A stretch of DNA of 59,056 nt, from the NCBI RefSeq assembly GCF_029379315.1, contig NZ_JAQYWQ010000031.1, forward strand, positions 1 to 59,056. The letters are read 5' to 3'. Positions 45,053 through 51,842 of this stretch are shown here, one piece after another (positions within the stretch are counted from its first letter, which is position 1; every line of letters begins with the position of its first letter). The position numbers were made by a program, and so were the translations under genes. A model generated the notes under the pieces. That model did no database searches, was not told where the DNA came from, and saw only the letters and a program-made list of their open reading frames with translations. The stretch is from Nostoc sp. S13 (GTDB lineage Bacteria; Cyanobacteriota; Cyanobacteriia; Cyanobacteriales; Nostocaceae).

Positions 45053-46732
45053 CTAATCGGTCAATAGTGGAGATTTCCACCAATGATCTGTTTGTACAAG
45101 TGTGTGGACTTGCCAAGTGGGGTCTGGTTGAGGGTAATCTAAACGGTAGTGTCCGCCTCGACTTTCGGTTCTAAAAGCAGCACTTTTGAGAATTAAATTA
45201 GCCACATCTAATAAATTGCGGGTTTCTGCCCAAAGTGCCAATTGCCGTTCAACATCTGGTAGGTCAAAACTAGCTGGTTCTGCGGGACGTAACGCAAGCA
45301 AGAATTGACTTAAAGGCAAGATAGCGAAATCTTGCTGCCAAGATTCAACAGTGGCGATCGCAGTTTCCAACCCTGATTGTTCCCGACAAATACCAGCACT
45401 TTCCCAGACTAGACGTGGTAACTTCTCTCTGAGTGCTTCTAGCTGTGCTTGCTGGATGTGCCACTCACTAGCATCAACACTAAATTTCCGTAATGGCAGT
45501 ACTGGTGTTTCTGATGGCAGCCAAATATTTTCCAACTCAATTTCGCCCATCTGGGCCCCAAACACAATACATTCCAGCAGGGAATTACTGGCAAGGCGAT
45601 TTGCCCCATGCACCCCGGTACTAGCGGTTTCACCCACCGCGTACAAACTCTTGATATTTGTGCGATTCATCAGATCCGCGACAATCCCACCCATCCAGTA
45701 ATGGGCAGCTGGCGCTACAGGAATTGGTTCATGGAAGACATCAATACCCCAATGCTGACAAACTTTGATGATATTGGGAAAGCGGTGACGAATCTTGTCG
45801 GCGGGGATGGGGCGCATATCCAACCACACATGGGCAGTCGCCAGATCAAGGGCGGTACGTTGTAAATGGCTGAAAATTGCTCTACTGACCACATCTCTGG
45901 GTGCCAGTTCACCGGCAGGATGGTAGTCAAAGGTAAAACGCCGCCCTTCGTTATCGACAAGGTGCGCCCCCTCGCCGCGTACAGCTTCGCTAATTAGAAA
46001 GCGATCGGCACCAGGTTTAGTCAGGGCAGTGGGGTGAAATTGCACAAATTCCAAATCGCGGAGGATCGCCCCAGCCCGAGCTGCGATCGCTACCCCATCA
46101 CCTGTACTCACAGCCGGGTTAGTGGTTTGGGCAAATACCTGACCGCCGCCACCAGTTGCCAATACCACAGCACCAGCTCTTACCCAGGTGATTTTACCTT
46201 GATAAAACAGGCTTATTCCCTGACAACGACCAGTTTCGGGTTCAATCCACAAACTCAAAGCCAAAGCTTGCTGAATGACTTGAATATTCGGGCGACGTAA
46301 TACTTGGTTGGTGAGGGTGGTGGTAACTTCCCTCCCTGTGGTGTCGGCGGCGTGGAGAACGCGGTTGCGAGAATGGGCAGCTTCTAAAGTTAAAGCCAAG
46401 GTTTGACCATGACGGTCAAAAGCAACGCCCAAGTTAACTAGGGATTGAATGCAGTTAGGGGCAAGTTGGGCGAGAAATTCTACGGCAGTGCGATCGCATA
46501 AACCCGCACCTGCCCGGATCGTATCTTCAATGTGCAGTGTGGGAGAATCTTCCGGGGCAACAGCTGCGGCAATGCCACCTTGCGCCCAATCACTGGCGGA
46601 CAAAGCAACAGTTTCTTTGGTAATCAAGCCGACTCGCAAGGACTCTGGTAGACACAGCGCTGTGTATAGTCCAGCAGCACCAGCGCCGACTACTAAGACA
46701 TCAAATTGGCTAGGAATATCTATCTGAGGCAA
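45053..46732 (-). CDS. nadB: L-aspartate oxidase
   Basis: A 559-aa flavoenzyme that oxidises L-aspartate to iminoaspartate, the first step of NAD synthesis. FAD-binding VGAGAAGLY is near residue 20, followed by SDWAQGGIAAA, and the family active-site blocks FVQFHPTAL and RGEGAHLVD with HRLASNSLLE are present. The C-terminal helical domain is complete. The only in-frame start near the FAD motif is TTG (46732), with no clear Shine-Dalgarno. It follows the psbU terminator on the same strand. Confidence 0.93.
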   Translation of the reverse strand: MPQIDIPSQFDVLVVGAGAAGLYTALCLPESLRVGLITKETVALSASDWAQGGIAAAVAPEDSPTLHIEDTIRAGAGLCDRTAVEFLAQLAPNCIQSLVNLGVAFDRHGQTLALTLEAAHSRNRVLHAADTTGREVTTTLTNQVLRRPNIQVIQQALALSLWIEPETGRCQGISLFYQGKITWVRAGAVVLATGGGGQVFAQTTNPAVSTGDGVAIAARAGAILRDLEFVQFHPTALTKPGADRFLISEAVRGEGAHLVDNEGRRFTFDYHPAGELAPRDVVSRAIFSHLQRTALDLATAHVWLDMRPIPADKIRHRFPNIIKVCQHWGIDVFHEPIPVAPAAHYWMGGIVADLMNRTNIKSLYAVGETASTGVHGANRLASNSLLECIVFGAQMGEIELENIWLPSETPVLPLRKFSVDASEWHIQQAQLEALREKLPRLVWESAGICREQSGLETAIATVESWQQDFAILPLSQFLLALRPAEPASFDLPDVERQLALWAETRNLLDVANLILKSAAFRTESRGGHYRLDYPQPDPTWQVHTLVQTDHWWKSPLLTD

Positions 46733-46739
46733 GGTAAAA

Positions 46740-46856
46740 GCACAGGGGAGAGTGAGAAATCAGAAGTGAGGAGGGAGAAGTTAGAAGTTAGGAGTCAGGA
46801 GTTAGGAGTTTTGAATTTTTAACTCATAACTCATAACCCCTAACTCATAATCGTAT
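46740..46856. repeat. Heptamer-type repeat array (GAAGTTAGGAGTTAG, TAACTCATAAC)
   Basis: GAGTTAG and TCATAAC-type units are repeated between nadB and psbU. They match the family of short arrays seen at 19091-19130 and 39255-39325. Confidence 0.7.
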
Positions 46857-46881
46857 CCCACTCCTTAAAATCAGGAGTGGG
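46857..46881 (-). terminator. Hairpin downstream of psbU
   Basis: A perfect 9-bp stem CCCACTCCT / AGGAGTGGG with a 7-nt loop lies 33 bp past the psbU stop. No T-run follows on the minus strand. Confidence 0.5.
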
Positions 46882-46913
46882 CTGCTATTTGCTACATTAA
46901 CTGCATTTTGCAG

Positions 46914-47342
46914 CTATCTGTAGATGCCGTTGTTAAAGCGATCGTCTCCCTCGTTGAAGGCAGGCTCTAGTTCTGTCACGGTGAATTTATCGAAGTTGGC
47001 TTGCAGGGTTTGTTTTTGGCGATCGCTCAATCCGGGAAGATCCAATACATCCTCTACCTTTTGGTAGGGAGCATTTGTGATGATTTTCTTAGCCAGGGTG
47101 GGATAAAGCCCTGGATACTGTTGAAAAGCTCGGACGTTGGTATTATTCAAATCAATTTTTTTACCAAATTCCGTTCCTAGTTTAGCGTCTGCCCGATTCT
47201 GCCGCTCAATTGCCAAAACTGGGACTTGGGGAAAAGCAAAACTGTTGAAACTAGCAGCTTGGGCTATCTGAGTTGTTCCCAACCATCCCCAGCAACTAAG
47301 TAACAAACTAAACACTGTTAATAAACGCGCTAATCTTTTCAC
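46914..47342 (-). CDS. psbU: Photosystem II extrinsic protein U
   Basis: The 12-kDa lumenal protein that stabilises the oxygen-evolving complex. I choose GTG at 47342 (142 aa) because GAGG lies 8 nt upstream and it opens the signal peptide directly ([20 protein letters not shown]...AQA); an ATG-ATG at 47366 would add eight residues. The mature protein has the PsbU pattern: [40 protein letters not shown], with two helix-hairpin-helix motifs, ending [19 protein letters not shown]. Marker of an oxygenic cyanobacterium. Confidence 0.95.
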   Translation of the reverse strand: MKRLARLLTVFSLLLSCWGWLGTTQIAQAASFNSFAFPQVPVLAIERQNRADAKLGTEFGKKIDLNNTNVRAFQQYPGLYPTLAKKIITNAPYQKVEDVLDLPGLSDRQKQTLQANFDKFTVTELEPAFNEGDDRFNNGIYR

Positions 47343-47824
47343 GATTTTTCTACCTCTTTCCATCAAACAGAAACAAAAGTTTTAAGCTAACAGCCGTCAG
47401 CAGTCATTAGTCATTAGTCAGAGCGCCAAAGACAATTGGACTTTGGACAAAACCTGATAGCTTAATCAACACAGCACTCATCAGAAACTAATATACAGCG
47501 TATTAATATCCACAATATTTGCCGTTACTGGGTTTGACTGTACTTTTGCCAAAAATTTTCATTTTTCATAGTGGTAAGAGTGCCTGCATAGCTGCAATAG
47601 CCTTGCATCTATGATCCTGGTAGCATTCCCAGGTAAAGGAAATCTTTTTGGGGTGGCTGATTCTGGCGATGTCTAATACCGAAAACTCTACCAAAAAAGA
47701 CTTGATGGTGATGGACTGTTATGTAATATTTCTTAACTAAATTAATCATCTACAGCATCATTTTTGATCTGCCGTAGATTGGGCTGGGAAAAGTTTTGGC
47801 AAGAGATGTAACCTCCTGCCTTCT
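47343..47824. other. Intergenic region upstream of psbU
   Basis: This 482-bp gap holds a CCTGG / CCAGG hairpin at about 47617-47634 and a short palindrome TGCAATAGCCTTGCA nearby (about 47595). No gene or known riboswitch was recognised. Confidence 0.4.
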
Positions 47825-48604
47825 TCACGCTGCGATCGCAGCTAATAAAAATAGGCTGTCTACCAAAATTGTGCTTAAAACTGCGCCACTAAAGGCATAC
47901 CAGTGTCTTTGATTTCGACCTAAAGGTAAAATCCCGACTGTTAACAGCACTAAGGCGAGAATTATAGCCCAAGTTTGTCCCCAAGGTGCTTGTACTTGCA
48001 TCAGGGCATTTTGTAAGATTTGCGGTGCTAAATCTGCATCTACTCTCATAATTTGCCGCCAAGAGGGCATCAAATCTACTATATAAAAATATACATCTGT
48101 TAAAACTGTACCGAGTAAAGAACCTAAATAAAACCAGTTACCTACCTTGCCCCAATTCTTCGCCAAACACCAGCAAGCAAACGGTAAACCAATAAACTCC
48201 ACTGGCAGATGCCATAAAGGTTCCCAACGTAACCAGCCCCAGTAAATCGCTCCTGCTAACCAACTCCAGCTAAACCCTAAGAGCAAATCGCCCCATACAT
48301 AAGTTGCAGGACGTGACATTAAGCTAAAACTTAGCCACACCCAAAATCCTGTCAGCGCTAAACTTAGACTTGGTAGCGATCGCACTATTGGTGCTTCTAC
48401 AAATACTGGCACTGTTACCAAAAACACCGCCGCCGCAAACACTAACCAATTTTGTTGGGCAGAAATAGATAAGGGTGAAGAGGGAGAAAAGGAGAGTGTA
48501 GACTCCAATTGCCTGATACCTTTCTGCCCAGTATTAGCTAAATTCAACTCGGTATCAATCAAAGGGCTAGAAGCAGTGTAGGAGGATAGTGTATTATTAA
48601 TCAA
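47825..48604 (-). CDS. DUF3120 family membrane protein
   Basis: A 259-aa integral membrane protein of the cyanobacteria/plastid-related DUF3120 family. After a variable polar N-terminus (about residues 1-45) come several helices with conserved aromatic motifs: YVWGDLLLGFSWSWLAGAIY, WEPLWHLPVEFIGLPFACW and TDVYFYIVDLMPSWRQIM. The start is probably TTG (48604), since the frame has no ATG or GTG close to it; no Shine-Dalgarno decides. Function is unknown. Confidence 0.78.
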   Translation of the reverse strand: MINNTLSSYTASSPLIDTELNLANTGQKGIRQLESTLSFSPSSPLSISAQQNWLVFAAAVFLVTVPVFVEAPIVRSLPSLSLALTGFWVWLSFSLMSRPATYVWGDLLLGFSWSWLAGAIYWGWLRWEPLWHLPVEFIGLPFACWCLAKNWGKVGNWFYLGSLLGTVLTDVYFYIVDLMPSWRQIMRVDADLAPQILQNALMQVQAPWGQTWAIILALVLLTVGILPLGRNQRHWYAFSGAVLSTILVDSLFLLAAIAA

Positions 48605-48786
48605 AGTTTTTAATATTTGTTACTAAACTTTATCTTATTTAATATATCACATTTGAAAATCCCCCCCCGGGGCATTCTAATTATACTGAAATTTCGGGGA
48701 GCGCTAGCGCAAACCAAACATGCTGCGCCAGATTAATCCATTAAAGTTGCGCTAAGTAAGTAGGCGCAAATAATTAGAACATGGTC

Positions 48787-48862
48787 TAGGGTGTGTTATC
48801 GCCAGAGGACGGCACTGAAAACCTGATAATGGTGTCCTGCGTCAGCCGTAACACATTCTACA
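48787..48862. repeat. Second copy of the TAGGGTGTGTTA inverted-repeat element
   Basis: The ends TAGGGTGTGTTA (48787-48798) and TAACACATTCTACA (48849-48862) correspond to those of the element at 37159-37242, with one end diverged. The interior is unrelated, including GGACGGCACTGAAAACCTGA. Confidence 0.6.
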
Positions 48863-49085
48863 GCTTTGTAGTCCCTTGTAAATGGGGGACTACAGAGAGG
48901 TGAGGGTAAGTTTAACGGTTAAAAATTGAACTGGCATCAGTCCGCTAAATATTAAAGTTTGATGAATTGCCAAAATGGCGTTGACTTATTGAGATGGGTG
49001 TAAGAACATGGTCAGCGTCTTCGATGATGTTATTGATCCGTAAAATTGAATTTTCTACAAGATTGGGTGCAGTGGAGAGTATATA

Positions 49086-49117
49086 AAAAACTCCACCCAC
49101 AAGGGGATGGAGTTTTT
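49086..49117 (+). terminator. Terminator-like hairpin upstream of uppP
   Basis: Stem AAAAACTCCA / TGGAGTTTTT (10 bp perfect) continues with a CCC/GGG pairing in the loop and ends with T5. It is a classical intrinsic terminator on the plus strand, although no plus-strand gene precedes it. It shares its CTCCACCCAC core with the hairpin at 49170-49227. Confidence 0.55.
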
Positions 49118-49169
49118 GGGCATGGGGCATGGGGAAGAAGTTACCTGTTTGGCCAATGCCCAATGCCCC

Positions 49170-49227
49170 AAGCGACGGGGCGACTATCCGTCTCCACCCA
49201 CTCTTGGGTTGGAGTTTCCCGTCGCTT
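49170..49227 (+). ncRNA. Nested hairpin, candidate structured 5' leader of uppP
   Basis: Outer stem AAGCGACGGG / CCCGTCGCTT is a perfect 10 bp pair (49170-49179 with 49218-49227). Inside it, CTCCACCCA pairs with TGGGTTGGAG across a 4-nt loop with a single bulge. It ends 73 bp upstream of the uppP ATG. No T-run follows, so it is not a simple terminator. No known RNA family was recognised. Confidence 0.4.
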
Positions 49228-49300
49228 TCAATAAAACAACATCATCAGCTAAACAATGTTCATAATCATGTCTAGAACAAGAAAAAGGTATTAATTACAT

Positions 49301-50125
49301 ATGGAGTTTATTCAAGCTTTTATTTTGGGTATTGTTCAAGGCATTACAGAGTTTTTGCCAATCAGCAGTACTGCACATCTTTTGATTGTGACAAAGATAT
49401 TTGGTTGGAAAGAACTAGGTTCTAAAGATTTTGTTGATGCAATTCAATTTGGCAGTGTTATCGCAATTTTGGGGTATTTTTGGTCACTAATTTACAGTAT
49501 TGTCAAGGGTGGAATCGAAGCACTAAAAGATAAAGACTGGGAACGTGAGGAGTGGAAAATTCTGGTCGGTATTGTAATAGGAACAATGCCTGCTTTAATT
49601 TTCGGCTTTCTTTTGAAAGACATTTTACCGGAGAGTGCATTAATTATTGCCATCATGTCAATCATCATGGCACTTATATTAGGTTTGGCAGAAAAAATTG
49701 GCACTCGCAAGCGAGGTTTTGAGTCATTGCAGATTCGGGATGGGATTTTAGTTGGATTGGGGCAAACACTTGCTTTGATTCCGGGCGTTTCTCGTTCTGG
49801 TTCGACGTTGACGGCTGCCTTATTTTTAGGATTAGAACGCGATGTAGCAGCGAAATTCTCATTTTTGTTAGGGTTTCCAACTCTTACCATTGCTACACTG
49901 TATAAAAGTCTGAAAATATTCAAGTTGTTTCAAGCCCACCAGTTGCCAGATAACATTGTTGGACTGTTAATTGTAGGGATTATTTCAACCTTTATTTTTT
50001 CCTACCTATCAATTGCATTTTTGATTAAATACTTAGCAACCAAAAACACTTTAGTTTTTGTTTGGTATAGATTAGCATTCGGTAGTGCTATCTTACTGGC
50101 GATCGCAGCAGGTTGGAAGGGATAA
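49301..50125 (+). CDS. uppP: Undecaprenyl-diphosphatase
   Basis: A 274-aa polytopic membrane enzyme (BacA family) that recycles undecaprenyl diphosphate for peptidoglycan and polysaccharide synthesis. Its two signature regions are present: GIVQGITEFLPISSTAHL near the N-terminus and LIPGVSRSGSTLTAALFLGL around residue 165, with the catalytic Glu and Arg. ATG at 49301. It lies downstream of two related hairpins, with TIGR03279 and a GH10-like gene following on the same strand. Confidence 0.95.
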   Translation: MEFIQAFILGIVQGITEFLPISSTAHLLIVTKIFGWKELGSKDFVDAIQFGSVIAILGYFWSLIYSIVKGGIEALKDKDWEREEWKILVGIVIGTMPALIFGFLLKDILPESALIIAIMSIIMALILGLAEKIGTRKRGFESLQIRDGILVGLGQTLALIPGVSRSGSTLTAALFLGLERDVAAKFSFLLGFPTLTIATLYKSLKIFKLFQAHQLPDNIVGLLIVGIISTFIFSYLSIAFLIKYLATKNTLVFVWYRLAFGSAILLAIAAGWKG

Positions 50126-50407
50126 TAGTCATTAGTCATTAGTCATTTGTCATTTGTCATTTGTCATTTGTCCAAAGCAAATGACTATAGCGATTGCTCG
50201 TTTGTATGCAATATAATCTGACCTCACTTCCATTCCTCTCTCCTAAAAGGAGAGAGGCTTTGAATGTTACTCCCCTTCCCTTGTAGGGAAGGGGCTGGGG
50301 GTTAGGTCTGTATTGGACTTAACACAGAAGCGCTATAATGCCCCATGCCCAATGCCCAATGCCCAATGCCCCATGCCCAATGCCCAATGCCCAATGCCCA
50401 ATCCCCC
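50126..50407. repeat. Gap with TCATTTG and CCCAATG heptamer arrays
   Basis: TCATTAG/TCATTTG units run from 50127 to 50172 and CCCAATG/CCCCATG units from 50339 to 50407, the last running into the start codon of the next gene. Between them lies a GGAGAGAGG-type repeat with AAGGGGAAGGG. No gene was seen. Confidence 0.8.
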
Positions 50408-51745
50408 ATGACTATTCATCCTGCCCGAATTACCAAGGTTCTTCCAGACTCAATAGCCGCAGAGATTGGCTTTGAAGAAGGGGATGCGATCGTTGCTATC
50501 AATGGTACACGTCCCCGCGATTTAATTGATTATCAGTTTTTGTGTGCTGATGAAGTTTTGGAATTAGAAGTTTTAGACGCTGCTGGTAAAACTCATAGCC
50601 TGGAAATCGAAAAAGATTACGACCAAGACTTGGGGCTAGAATTTGAAACTGCCCTATTTGATGGCTTAATTCAGTGCAATAACCGTTGCCCATTTTGTTT
50701 TATCGACCAACAGCCACCAGGTAAGCGCACCAGCTTGTATTTAAAAGACGACGATTACCGCCTGAGCTTTTTGTACGGCTCTTATCTTACCCTTACGAAT
50801 CTACCAGAAAGAGAATGGCAGCGAATTGAACAAATGCGCTTGTCTCCGTTGTATGTTTCTGTTCATGCTACGGAGCCGGAAGTGAGAATTAAACTGCTAA
50901 AAAATCCGCGTGCGGGACAAATCTTGCAACAAATCAAGTGGTTTCAACAAAGGCGACTACAAATTCATGCTCAAGTAGTTGTTTGTCCTGGTATAAATGA
51001 TGGCAAACATCTGGAACAAACTCTCAAAGATTTAGTGTCCTTTCATACTAGTGAAGTGCCGGCGGTGGCATCGGTGGCAGTTGTGCCAGTTGGGTTGACA
51101 CGGTTTCGCCCCCAAGAAGATGAACTCATACCTGTAACTAGGGAAAAAGCCCAAGAAGTGATTTCCCAAGTGCAAATGCTCTCACAGCAATTTCGCCAAC
51201 AATTCGGTTCTAGCGTTGTTTGGTTAGCCGATGAGTGGTTTTTGATTGCAGGTGAGGAATTACCCAGCGAATCTGAATATGAAGAATATCCCCAAATTGA
51301 TAACGGAGTTGGTTCGATTCAATTATTTCTCAAGCAATTTGCTATCGTTGCGGCAGAATTACTACCGCCAAAAGTTTATCCTCAAAGAAAATTAACTTGG
51401 GTAGTAGGCAACGCCGTAGAAAAAGCATTTCAACCAATTTTGAAACGCTTAAATTTTGTTGAAGGTTTAGAAGTCAAAATGCGTGCTTTATGTAGTGATT
51501 ATTGGGGACAAACTATCAGTGTAACCGGATTGTTAACTGGTCATGATTTGCTTTTAAATTTAGAAGGACAAGATTTAGGTGATGGGATTTTGCTACCGAA
51601 TATCATGTTAAAAAATGGTGAATTAGTGTTTTTAGATGATATGAGTATTGAGGAATTAGCTGGCAGACTAAATACACGAATTTTGCCAGTAGCAGGAGTT
51701 GAAGATTTAATCAAAACGTGTCTTTTGAATTCGGTTCAGGTTTAG
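50408..51745 (+). CDS. TIGR03279 family putative FeS oxidoreductase (PDZ + DUF512)
   Basis: A 445-aa cyanobacterial protein. The ATG at 50408 is preferred: the in-frame extension from 50345 is translated heptamer repeat (MPNAQCPMPHAQ...). Residues about 5-60 form a PDZ-like domain (DSIAAEIGFEEGDAIVAING). A radical-SAM-type cluster CNNRCPFCF (C-x3-C-x2-C) follows near residue 95, with FIDQQPPGKRTSLYLKDDDY, then a TIM-barrel-like core and DUF512 C-terminus. Its substrate is unknown. It lies between uppP and the GH10-like gene. Confidence 0.85.
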   Translation: MTIHPARITKVLPDSIAAEIGFEEGDAIVAINGTRPRDLIDYQFLCADEVLELEVLDAAGKTHSLEIEKDYDQDLGLEFETALFDGLIQCNNRCPFCFIDQQPPGKRTSLYLKDDDYRLSFLYGSYLTLTNLPEREWQRIEQMRLSPLYVSVHATEPEVRIKLLKNPRAGQILQQIKWFQQRRLQIHAQVVVCPGINDGKHLEQTLKDLVSFHTSEVPAVASVAVVPVGLTRFRPQEDELIPVTREKAQEVISQVQMLSQQFRQQFGSSVVWLADEWFLIAGEELPSESEYEEYPQIDNGVGSIQLFLKQFAIVAAELLPPKVYPQRKLTWVVGNAVEKAFQPILKRLNFVEGLEVKMRALCSDYWGQTISVTGLLTGHDLLLNLEGQDLGDGILLPNIMLKNGELVFLDDMSIEELAGRLNTRILPVAGVEDLIKTCLLNSVQV

Positions 51746-51842
51746 TTATCAAAGTTCAGTTGTTTCTCGGAGGTAATTTATGGTTATGCTGGATGATAAA
51801 GAAGAAGTAATGCTTAATAAATAATCCACTGAGGAGTCATGA

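Larger units (their letters stand above)
48605..49300. other. Intergenic region with repeat and paired hairpins
   Basis: This 696-bp gap between divergent genes holds a diverged inverted-repeat element (48787-48862), a terminator-like hairpin (49086-49117), a GGGCATG/CAATGCC heptamer array (49120-49170) and a long nested hairpin (49170-49227). No ORF is supported. Confidence 0.55.
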
